In this document: positions 3,472 to 10,291 of the stretch, one piece after another
How the letters are laid out: every line of letters begins with the position of its first letter
Position numbering within the stretch: the stretch's first letter is position 1
Source: Bacillota bacterium
GTDB taxonomy: Bacteria; Bacillota_G; Limnochordia; DTU010
Length of the DNA stretch: 10,291 nucleotides
Assembly (NCBI GenBank): GCA_012799255.1
Contig: JAAZLQ010000266.1
Coordinates: 1 to 10,291 of the forward strand
Reading direction: 5' to 3'
The notes under the pieces: model-generated
Seen by the model: only the letters and a program-made list of their open reading frames with translations
Told to the model about the DNA's origin: nothing
Database searches by the model: none
Program-made: the position numbers and the translations under genes

Positions 3472-6033
3472 TTGCGACATAAAGCTTTTTCCGACAAACT
3501 ATTTTCCCATTATGGACAATGGATTTATATAACCAATACTCTGGAACGGAGGTGCACCGCGATAAAAAAGCTCAAAAACCTTAAACGCGAGCGAGTCAAC
3601 CGCGCTTTGGAAAGCATCTTCGATTATCCGATGACAATTGTAGAGGCCCCCATCGGTTACGGTAAAACCACGGCAGTGCGTGAATTCCTGGCTTTAAAAG
3701 GCACTCCTGTCATATGGACTTCCTTTTTATCCGAAGATGACACGGCGTCGTGGTTTTGGGAAAGGCTTGCGGCCGAAATCAGTAAATTTGACGAGGCGGC
3801 GGGGATCAGCCTCCAAAAGCTCGGTGTTCCTTCCAACACACCTCAGACAGCAGCGATTATTTCCATCCTCAATAAGATGGATTACAAACCCAATACTGCT
3901 CTTGTCATCGACGATTTCCACCTTGCAAGAAGTATGCGGGTGACCGCGCTTTTCAGACGCTTTGTAATGGAAATGCCGGACGATTTTCACATTGTCATCG
4001 TGACCCGCGATACGACAAATCTTGACATCACCGAGCTTTCCGTAAAAGGGCTGTGCAATGTCGTGCCTCAAAATATGCTGCGGTTTACCGACAGTGAGAT
4101 TCAGGACTATTGTGCCCTGATGGGCTTCATGGCCGGCGAGAGCGAGATAAGAAAAATCGGCGATTACACAGGCGGTTGGATTTCACTGATTTATCTTATC
4201 ATGCTCGGCATGGAACGGGGTATCTCCGTGGGTCGAAACGGCGCTATCAACGAGCTGGTGGAGAAGGTGCTCTATAACGCATACGACGAGCGCATCCAAA
4301 GGTTTTTGTTACGGCTTTCCATGATGGACGTCTTCACGGCGGAGCAGTCCGTGTTTGTAACGCAGGAAGAAAAATCGGAGGAAACCCTTAAAAAGCTGCG
4401 CCGTGAAAACGCATTTGTTGCCTTCGACGAGGCGGCGGGGGTCTATAAAATCCACAACGTGCTGCTGGATTTCCTTCGGGGTAAGCAGAAGGATAAAGAG
4501 GAACGTGCCGCGCTCAATCGGCGGCTTGGCGAATGGCACCTTGCGCGAAGGGAATATAGAACCGCATACGGCTATCTCTGCCGCGCGGGTGAGACGGAAC
4601 GCATCCTCGCACTGCTGGACAACGCAGATACCATCACCAGCGATGCCGCCACTTTTGACGGCGTCTTAGAGCTGTTTGCCGCATTGCCCCGCGAGACGCT
4701 TCTCAAATATCCGCTGGCTTATTTGCAGTATATCGCCATCATTTTGACAAACGGGGATCCCGACGCTTTTCAGGACGGCGTGAGGCGCTTGAATGAGCTG
4801 CAGGAGGCTTGCGAGCAAGTCCAAGGCCCCATCCCGCACGGAAGAAACCGCATTCTCGCAGAACTTTATCTCACCCGGATTTTTGCCGTGTTCAATGATG
4901 CCAAGGAAATGACCGCTTGTATGAAGGAAGCGCAGCATCTGCTTAACGGGGATATTTCCTTTCTGCAAAAGCAGGAGGCTGAGTTCACCCTGGGCTCTCC
5001 CCATCTTCTCTATACCTGTTACAGGGAGCCGGGCAGCCTCAAAGAGCTCACGGAGCTCATGGCATCGGATTTTCCGATTTTTGCCGAGCTGGCCGACGGC
5101 TGCGGCACCGGCTGCGACTATGTGGCTCTGGCCGAATACGCGCTAGAAACCGGCGACTGGCAGGCGGCGGAGCTCAATGCCTTCAAAGCCATTTACAAAG
5201 CGCAGACCAAGGAACAGGTCGGTCTTATGATCTGCGCTTACCATGCTTTGATCAGGTTGTATCTCCATCAGGGGAAGACCGATGAAGCATTGGAGCTTCT
5301 GCGGCAGCTGAGGCAGGATGTGACGCTGGTGAACAACCCCTATTACAACACCGGGCTTGAACTTGTGGAAGGATACGTATACGGCTGTCTCACCCGGCTC
5401 GACAGTATCCCCCTGTGGCTGCAAACCGGGGATATGTACCCCGCGCATTTGTTTTACGAAGGCCTGGGCTTCAACTATATTGTCTACGGCAAGGCGCTAC
5501 TGCTCTCAAAGAATTTCATCAAGCTCGAAATACTCACTGATGAATTTGCCCGCTGTTTCGACATCTTCCACAACCAGCTCGGCTTTTTACACAATCAGAT
5601 TTTCAGGGCGGCGGCGCAATATCCGCTTTACGGCATGGAGGCGGGCTGCGCTGCCCTCCGCGAAGCCTTCGGCATGGCGCGGGAGGACCGCATCATCCTG
5701 CCCTTCGCCGAGTACGCGCCCGCCGTCATAGACATGGTCAGGCACATCGCCCATGCCGATTCGCGGGACGCATACATAAAGGAGGTGCTTTCCGCCTGTG
5801 GGCAGTATATGGAGAGCCTGAAGCGCTCTACACAGAGCGTGGCTTCCCTATCGGCAAGGGAGCTTGAAATCCTTACCCTAGCCGCGGAAGGCCTCAAGAG
5901 GGGTGAGATCGCTGGAAAGCTTTATGTTACCGCCGGCACCGTGCAGACCCATCTGCATAATATCTACCTGAAACTAGAGGTTAACGGTAGGACGGCGGCT
6001 ATAAAAAAGGCGCAAAAGCTGAAGCTTTTTTAA
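3472..6033 (+). CDS. MalT-like LuxR-family (STAND) transcriptional regulator
   Basis: The 853-aa protein has the layout of large ATP-binding LuxR regulators. An N-terminal STAND NTPase carries Walker A APIGYGKTT (59-67) and Walker B TALVIDDFH (142-150). A winged-helix-like region is followed by a long all-helical, TPR-like sensor (about 350-780). A C-terminal LuxR helix-turn-helix occupies about 790-850 (LSARELEILTLAAEGL, then TVQTHLHNIYLKL). Such proteins switch to an active oligomer on binding ATP and an inducer and then activate nearby operons. The inducer here is unknown. The start is uncertain: the annotated TTG has no good ribosome site, whereas GGAGG (3548-3552) stands 9 bases before an in-frame ATA at 3562, exactly where homologues would be expected to begin. 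The gene ends in terminators and is followed by the surface-protein operon it probably controls. Confidence 0.9.
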   Translation: MRHKAFSDKLFSHYGQWIYITNTLERRCTAIKKLKNLKRERVNRALESIFDYPMTIVEAPIGYGKTTAVREFLALKGTPVIWTSFLSEDDTASWFWERLAAEISKFDEAAGISLQKLGVPSNTPQTAAIISILNKMDYKPNTALVIDDFHLARSMRVTALFRRFVMEMPDDFHIVIVTRDTTNLDITELSVKGLCNVVPQNMLRFTDSEIQDYCALMGFMAGESEIRKIGDYTGGWISLIYLIMLGMERGISVGRNGAINELVEKVLYNAYDERIQRFLLRLSMMDVFTAEQSVFVTQEEKSEETLKKLRRENAFVAFDEAAGVYKIHNVLLDFLRGKQKDKEERAALNRRLGEWHLARREYRTAYGYLCRAGETERILALLDNADTITSDAATFDGVLELFAALPRETLLKYPLAYLQYIAIILTNGDPDAFQDGVRRLNELQEACEQVQGPIPHGRNRILAELYLTRIFAVFNDAKEMTACMKEAQHLLNGDISFLQKQEAEFTLGSPHLLYTCYREPGSLKELTELMASDFPIFAELADGCGTGCDYVALAEYALETGDWQAAELNAFKAIYKAQTKEQVGLMICAYHALIRLYLHQGKTDEALELLRQLRQDVTLVNNPYYNTGLELVEGYVYGCLTRLDSIPLWLQTGDMYPAHLFYEGLGFNYIVYGKALLLSKNFIKLEILTDEFARCFDIFHNQLGFLHNQIFRAAAQYPLYGMEAGCAALREAFGMAREDRIILPFAEYAPAVIDMVRHIAHADSRDAYIKEVLSACGQYMESLKRSTQSVASLSARELEILTLAAEGLKRGEIAGKLYVTAGTVQTHLHNIYLKLEVNGRTAAIKKAQKLKLF

Positions 6034-6037
6034 TTTT
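6014..6037 (+). terminator. Weak terminator overlapping the LuxR stop codon
   Basis: AAAAGC (6014-6019) pairs with GCTTTT (6024-6029) around a 4-base loop; TTAATTTTT follows. The stem spans the last codons of the LuxR gene. It is AU-rich and weak, and probably works together with the stronger hairpin at 6082. Confidence 0.4.
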
Positions 6038-6050
6038 TCATACAAAAATA

Positions 6051-6069
6051 TACCGTTCGGTAGATACCG
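6051..6069. promoter_or_regulatory. Overlapping TACCG/CGGTA palindromes, candidate operator
   Basis: TACCG, TT, CGGTA, GA, TACCG lie in a row: two perfect 12-bp palindromes (6051-6062 and 6058-6069) share the central CGGTA arm, with a 7-bp period. The site sits between the LuxR stop and the DUF2442-surface protein operon. Binding by the adjacent LuxR-type regulator is a reasonable but untested guess. Confidence 0.4.
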
Positions 6070-6081
6070 GGACAAAAAATC

Positions 6082-6114
6082 ATCCTCTATACTTCTCAGT
6101 ATGGGGGATTTTTT
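6082..6114 (+). terminator. Strong terminator or attenuator before the DUF2442 gene
   Basis: A 12-bp stem (6082-6093 with 6098-6109, two G-U pairs) with loop TCTC runs into TTTTTT (6109-6114). A-rich bases in front make it work in both directions. It terminates the LuxR transcript. If a promoter lies at or before the palindromes at 6051, it would act as an attenuator for the next operon. Confidence 0.75.
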
Positions 6115-6117
6115 ATT

Positions 6118-6165
6118 CCCACGGATGGGAAGTATGCCGCGGTGCCATGGATGGCAAGGAGCGGC
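6118..6165 (+). other. Two small hairpins in the DUF2442 leader
   Basis: CCCA/TGGG (6118-6129) is a 4-bp hairpin. TGCCAT, GG, ATGGCA (6143-6156) is nested inside GCCGC (6136-6140) and GCGGC (6161-6165). Both hairpins carry GGATGG at the loop side. I recognise no riboswitch class. They lie between the terminator and the ribosome site of the DUF2442 gene, where no clear promoter is visible. Confidence 0.3.
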
Positions 6166-6208
6166 GAATGCCTGAAAACGTCCTCCAAATCGAAGGGAGG
6201 CTTCACCG

Positions 6209-6466
6209 TTGAGTAAAATACTCAAGGTCACGCCCAATGATGATTATACCCTGCTGGTGGAATTTGAGCAGGGCAATAAGATCATCTTCAATATGCGCGA
6301 TATCGTAAAAACTATGCCTTTCAGCAGTCTGGAAGATTTAAGCCGCTTCAAAGACATCACGCTGGAGGAAAAGGCCATATGCTGGCCTGAGCCGGTCCCG
6401 GACGAAAAAAGCATCATGCCCCTGCGCCTGACGGTGGACAACATGCTTTTCACAATAAGGGGTTAA
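6209..6466 (+). CDS. DUF2442 domain protein
   Basis: The 85-aa protein matches the DUF2442 pattern over its full length: VTPNDDYTLLVEFEQGNKIIF, then DI at 31-32, SSLEDLSRF at 39-47, and the conserved ICWPE near residue 58. The TTG start is chosen because GGGAGG (6195-6200) stands 8 bases before it and the product begins at the domain edge. DUF2442 proteins are small and cytoplasmic, and often sit next to DUF4160 proteins in modules thought to be toxin-antitoxin-like. No DUF4160 gene is present here. Instead the gene lies 15 bp upstream of a large secreted protein and 3' of a LuxR regulator, so it is probably the first gene of the surface operon. Its molecular function is unknown. Confidence 0.82.
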   Translation: MSKILKVTPNDDYTLLVEFEQGNKIIFNMRDIVKTMPFSSLEDLSRFKDITLEEKAICWPEPVPDEKSIMPLRLTVDNMLFTIRG

Positions 6467-6481
6467 GAAGGAGGAAACGAT

Positions 6482-9400
6482 ATGAAAGCAAAACGATTTT
6501 TAAGCGTGATACTCTGTGTTTTATTAACGCTGACGCTGCTGCCCATGACGACTCAAGCTGCCCTGTTTAAAGTCCCGGAAAGCACGCCAGGAGGATTGAC
6601 CATCACCTGGTACAGTGCCCTGCGAAGTTCTACAAATACTTCCGAAAGGCTTGTAAATTTGATTAATCCTGATGCTGATATCTTTAGTCAGGAGGCGTCG
6701 GAAAAGGCTTACAATGATCGCGACCGCTCCGTTTGCCTGGGATCTGAACCTTTTTCGGTCGATTCATATAAGGCGGATAAATGGCTGCCGGCAGATAAGT
6801 CAGCTTCGACATCCGACGCTCGTAACTGTTATGTATGGGGGGAAGTCAGCGGTTATATTAAAGTGCCATATGAGTGTGAGTTATATTACGATCTCAATGG
6901 AAAAGCTTGGGATGTTTGTTTTGATTATTACCGTATTGACAAAGGAAAAGTTTCTGGTTTGGGAAAATGGGGCACCTTAAGTGGTATTTGGGACAATAGG
7001 GAGTTTGGCCTTGGCGAAAATCGATATGTCATAAAAAGGAGCAACAAAGAAGGCGAAATGATTCCTTTCACCCTTTATATCGGCAAAATGCGTATTGAAC
7101 CCAACGAAAAAATTGGGACGATTTCACTTGATACCTATGCCAGTAAGAACATAAATCATTATGAACGTATTCCAGCAAAGAATTTTTATTCCCAACTGTC
7201 CCTGAAAGATATACAGAGTTTTTTTGTGTTTAATCCCAACGACTATACGCTTACCCTCGATCCGATTCATAAGACCTTCCCCGTCAAGGACTACGAATAC
7301 GGAATTGTTGCCGGCGATGTTAACGATTACAGTGTTGAAACCGCCACCGGTTTTCAGCCCCTGCAACTGGGGGTGAATCATGTAACACCGGATAGCGGGA
7401 CAATAGTCATCCGGCATAAAACATTGAAAACCTGGTATATTTCCGTAGGAACTGCTAATTTAGACCAACCACGAAATATGGAGATCACCCGGCGGACTCC
7501 AACTACATGCACACTGTCCTGGGATGTCCCGCTGCAAATAGTTCCGGATGACTATAAAATTCGTTATGATATCTATCGCAGAGAGACCGGCCATAACCCC
7601 AAATTCGTCTCTACCTCAACAATGGCAATATCAAATGAATCCGCCCAAGTAGGTTCTACAACCGATCTGACATTTACCGATAAGGGGCTGAAGTATGACA
7701 GTAATTACGAATACTTCGTAAAGGCTGCGTATCCCACCGGCTTTTCCCCTCCATCCGATCTTGTTAGTACGGATACAGTGGCTATGGAAGAAATACCATC
7801 CGCGCCAACGGATTTAAAAGCCGTTCCGGTGAATCAAACAACCTCCAAAGTCGATTTAAAACTTAGCTGGTCGGCACCACAACCCAGGAAAGCTTATAGA
7901 GGAAAAGGCAATAGCCCTTACGTTCCGATTAAGGAATATATCATCTACCAAAAGATCACCCGTCGTACATGGGGTGTATATTTTCTTGATCCGCAGGAAA
8001 TCGCCCGGACTACTGATACGAGTTATATCGACCGCGGCTTTGGCCTTTCCGACCAATGTGAGTATTATGTGCAGAGCGTTGAGAGCACTGGTAATATATC
8101 TTATTCCAGTTCCCCCCTTGAGGTATCGATCCAAAATTTGATTGACATCGCACCAAAAATCACACCGGACACATTGAAGATCAACAATGGTGATACGGTT
8201 GGACTTGTTGTGCAATACGACGACAGTTATACGGGAGAAATGCCCGGAACGTGGTCAGTTGCCGACAGTACCATCGTTTCGGTGGAAGAAAGCAACACCG
8301 AGCCCATAACTATTAACCCGAAACATACCATACCCGGCACTATCGGAGCGAAAGTGACCGGCAAAAAACCCGGCGCCACCACGGTTACATTCACCAATAC
8401 CGCTACCGGCATAAGCGGGGATTGCAATGTTACAGTCATTCCTGCTTTTAAAATCGCTCCGGACCCATTGCCAGTGTATATTGACGAAACAGGCAGCCTG
8501 GCTGTTACTTTTGATGCCGGCTACAAAGGCTCAAGGTTCGGAAGCTGGTCGGTTGACGACAATACCGTCGCAACCATAGACCAGAACGGAGTTGTGACGG
8601 GCGAAAAAGCCGGAACAGCCATTGTAACTTATGCTAGCGGGCTAGCACCCGCCACCTCTGCAGGCGGGAATGGCAGGGTGATCATTGAAACAGCCAGCCG
8701 AGAGAAGTCAGCATACGATATCGTCAAGACCGCATCTGTAGTGGTGAAGCCGGGAAACTTTACGGTAAACTTTGACCCGAACGGCGGCGGCCCGAAGCCG
8801 GAAAGCGTAACCGTCAGGCACGATACCACAGTGGCCAGACCGGCGGATCCTTCTATGAGCGATAGGCAATTTCTAGGCTGGTTTACTGCCCCGCCAGGAG
8901 GCTTAATGGAGTTTGGAACCGTTAACCTTTTGGCAAAGGATAAAATGGTGAAGAAATGGGATTTCACCAACGATAAAGTGACGGAGGACATGACGCTCTA
9001 CGCAAGGTGGGGTTTACGTGCAGGGCCATCGGGTGGTTCGTCGGTACACATACCGCTACCTAGCTGGCCGTATATTACTGGGCCGGATACTATCAACCTT
9101 TTGACTGTCAGCGACAGCGTTTATCAGTCGTATACTTTCGGCGGCTACCCGGCGCCGACAGACTACGGCATCAGTCCGACTGAATCCAATATAGCCGGGG
9201 CTACCTTTGCCGGGAATACGCTGACCATTCCGGAAGGCCTCAGCGCAGCAGGTTCGCCCTATTCCGTCACGCTTTTTGCAACCAATTCGGCCGGCACAGT
9301 GACCAAAACCATTACCGTGAACGTGAGCCCCCCGGTGGAGACTCCGCCGACAATTACCGGGCCGGATACGATCAACGTTTTGCAAGGCTTCGACCGTATT

Positions 9401-9868
9401 GATCAGGAGTATACCTTCGACGGCAACTCGGAACCGCCGACGTGCAGCATCCCGCCTGAACTTGATCCAGAAAAGGTTACCTTGACCGGGAATACGCTGA
9501 CCATTCTGGGAGACGGCCTCGATGAAGGCACGTATACAGTTACGCTCACTGCAACCAATGCTGCCGGCACGACGACCAAAACCATCACCGTGAATGTCTA
9601 TCCCGAGATAACAACCGACTTCGTCACAGAAATAGAATTTTTCCTGTCGAGAGAAGACAATAGAATCGATGCGTCCGGTGGCGCGGGCGGCCCATATACG
9701 TTCACTCTCGCTTCGGGCGCTATGCCGGCCGGGCTTACTCTCAATCCTGACGGCACAATTACAGGCACGGCAGCCTCGGGAGATTATGGTTATGTATCTG
9801 TAGAGATAAGCGATTGTGTCGGAAATTCTATAACGACAAATATGCTGGCAGTTCGCGTTACAGATTAG
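6482..9868 (+). CDS. Secreted multi-module surface protein (Fn3, Big_2, Flg_new, Ig-like)
   Basis: The 1128-aa protein starts 7 bases after GGAGG with a clear signal peptide (MKAKRF, hydrophobic core to about 21, probable cleavage after TQA at 24-26). Residues 30-320 form a region I do not recognise, with cysteines at 85, 116, 132 and 146. Two fibronectin type III modules follow (about 326-435 and 440-549), then two bacterial Ig-like Big_2 modules (about 557-652 and 655-756), and a Flg_new/InlB-type repeat (about 759-845: FDPNGGG, FLGWFTAPPGG, MTLYARWG). Next are two closely similar Ig-like modules starting ITGPDTIN (865-949 and 958-1040) and a terminal putative-Ig (He_PIG) module with MPAGLTLNPDGTITGTA. 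No LPxTG, SLH or C-terminal membrane anchor is present, so it is either released or held by another protein. The make-up suggests adhesion or binding of polysaccharide or protein; no catalytic domain is visible. Confidence 0.88.
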   Translation: MKAKRFLSVILCVLLTLTLLPMTTQAALFKVPESTPGGLTITWYSALRSSTNTSERLVNLINPDADIFSQEASEKAYNDRDRSVCLGSEPFSVDSYKADKWLPADKSASTSDARNCYVWGEVSGYIKVPYECELYYDLNGKAWDVCFDYYRIDKGKVSGLGKWGTLSGIWDNREFGLGENRYVIKRSNKEGEMIPFTLYIGKMRIEPNEKIGTISLDTYASKNINHYERIPAKNFYSQLSLKDIQSFFVFNPNDYTLTLDPIHKTFPVKDYEYGIVAGDVNDYSVETATGFQPLQLGVNHVTPDSGTIVIRHKTLKTWYISVGTANLDQPRNMEITRRTPTTCTLSWDVPLQIVPDDYKIRYDIYRRETGHNPKFVSTSTMAISNESAQVGSTTDLTFTDKGLKYDSNYEYFVKAAYPTGFSPPSDLVSTDTVAMEEIPSAPTDLKAVPVNQTTSKVDLKLSWSAPQPRKAYRGKGNSPYVPIKEYIIYQKITRRTWGVYFLDPQEIARTTDTSYIDRGFGLSDQCEYYVQSVESTGNISYSSSPLEVSIQNLIDIAPKITPDTLKINNGDTVGLVVQYDDSYTGEMPGTWSVADSTIVSVEESNTEPITINPKHTIPGTIGAKVTGKKPGATTVTFTNTATGISGDCNVTVIPAFKIAPDPLPVYIDETGSLAVTFDAGYKGSRFGSWSVDDNTVATIDQNGVVTGEKAGTAIVTYASGLAPATSAGGNGRVIIETASREKSAYDIVKTASVVVKPGNFTVNFDPNGGGPKPESVTVRHDTTVARPADPSMSDRQFLGWFTAPPGGLMEFGTVNLLAKDKMVKKWDFTNDKVTEDMTLYARWGLRAGPSGGSSVHIPLPSWPYITGPDTINLLTVSDSVYQSYTFGGYPAPTDYGISPTESNIAGATFAGNTLTIPEGLSAAGSPYSVTLFATNSAGTVTKTITVNVSPPVETPPTITGPDTINVLQGFDRIDQEYTFDGNSEPPTCSIPPELDPEKVTLTGNTLTILGDGLDEGTYTVTLTATNAAGTTTKTITVNVYPEITTDFVTEIEFFLSREDNRIDASGGAGGPYTFTLASGAMPAGLTLNPDGTITGTAASGDYGYVSVEISDCVGNSITTNMLAVRVTD
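9077..9598 (+). repeat. Tandem duplicated Ig-module coding repeat
   Basis: Two coding units with a period of 273-279 bp begin at GGGCCGGATAC (from 9080 and 9359). They share GGGAATACGCTGACCATT and end in GACCAAAACCAT (from 9301 and 9574). Nucleotide identity at the ends is high while the centres have diverged, as expected of an intragenic duplication of one Ig-like module. Confidence 0.65.
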
Positions 9869-9924
9869 AAATTCAGGTATTGACCCGTTTTTTAGGCCAA
9901 ACCTGATCTAATGGAGGTATTTAC

Positions 9925-10291
9925 ATGATGGGGAAAAAATTAATATCACTTCTGGTAGGCGCGGCTCTGTTTTTTTCGTTATCCTGCACAGCCCAAGCGG
10001 CAGTTTCCGTAATAAGTATCCCCGTTTCAACCGGGGGATCCGGCCACAGCCTTGCAGTAATGAACGACGGTACGCTTTGGGGCTGGGGATATAACTATCA
10101 GTATCAGCTTGGCAGCGCTACCCCCGATAACCTTACCACACCTGTTAAAATCATGGATGGTGCAGTATCCGTGGCAGCCGGGTCAATGCATAGCCTGGCT
10201 GTGAAATCCGACGGGAGTCTTTTCGGATGGGGCAGCAATACGCATGGGCAGCTCGGCTTAAGCCGGGAGGGCCAAACATCTTATATGAACG
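9925..10291 (+). CDS. Secreted RCC1-repeat protein, cut by the right edge
   Basis: The ATG follows GGAGG at 7 bases; a second ATG comes directly after. The visible 122 codons give a signal peptide (MMGKKLISLLVGAALFFSLS, cleavage probably after AQA near residue 26), then RCC1/alpha-tubulin-suppressor repeats. The pattern is GHSLAVMNDGTLWGWGYN, then YQLG, then HSLAVKSDGSLFGWGSN and GQLGLS, with a spacing of about 55 residues. RCC1 repeats form seven-bladed propellers used for protein or ligand binding. The gene is 56 bp downstream of the large surface protein with no clear terminator between, only a 6-bp TCAGGT/ACCTGA inverted repeat, so the two are probably co-transcribed. The C in LSC does not sit in a good lipobox, so a lipoprotein is unlikely. 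Confidence 0.88.
   Translation, partial: MMGKKLISLLVGAALFFSLSCTAQAAVSVISIPVSTGGSGHSLAVMNDGTLWGWGYNYQYQLGSATPDNLTTPVKIMDGAVSVAAGSMHSLAVKSDGSLFGWGSNTHGQLGLSREGQTSYMN

Noticed and set aside
5357..5897. Long alternative frames on both strands inside the LuxR gene
   Set aside because: They are shadows of a GC-richer coding region; only the LuxR frame has conserved domains.
6115..6208. Cyclic-di-GMP or other riboswitch in front of the surface operon
   Set aside because: The hairpins do not show the conserved bases of any class I can name, and no expression platform other than the preceding terminator is evident.
9925..10005. Lipoprotein signal in the RCC1 protein
   Set aside because: The cysteine is preceded by S-L-S, which does not match the lipobox, while AQA gives a good signal peptidase I site.

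Overview
The window looks like an accessory stretch of a Firmicutes genome, most likely a clostridial-type anaerobe. The reasons are strong GGAGG ribosome binding sites, several TTG starts, sigma-A promoters, a tmRNA tail of Firmicutes type that encodes CCA, AbrB-family regulators, and a MalT-like LuxR regulator beside Ig-like surface proteins. No 16S or housekeeping gene is present, so a genus cannot be named.

Left part (1-1430): a scar at the 3' end of the tmRNA gene (ssrA). Two small, AT-rich, overlapping reading frames end at 305. A 29-bp tmRNA-tail repeat follows (324-352), then a terminator. Next comes a minus-strand type II toxin-antitoxin pair (AbrB-type antitoxin, RelE/ParE-type toxin) with its own promoter and inverted-repeat operator. 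Then comes a 126-nt fragment from the 3' part of ssrA (about 1217-1342) that carries the second repeat copy and ends in a very long terminator hairpin. The 5' part of ssrA, including the tag-coding region, is not in the window. This is the architecture of an integration hot spot at ssrA whose 1-kb islet keeps a toxin-antitoxin module.

Middle part (1430-3480): a TTGACA-17-TATAGT promoter and three 9-bp direct repeats lead into a tightly overlapped three-gene operon. It encodes a small AbrB-type regulator, an ABC ATPase and an ABC-2 permease, probably an exporter with its own regulator. The operon ends at a REP-like hairpin. A roughly 200-bp stretch with only doubtful small frames follows.

Right part (3472-10291): an 853-aa STAND/MalT-like LuxR regulator ends at terminators and a triple TACCG palindrome. 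It is followed by a DUF2442 protein, a 1128-aa secreted protein built from Fn3, Big_2, Flg_new and Ig-like modules, and the start of a secreted RCC1-repeat protein that is cut by the window edge. The inference is that the LuxR protein controls the downstream surface-protein operon. The triple palindrome and the terminator/attenuator in front of DUF2442 are the best candidate control point.
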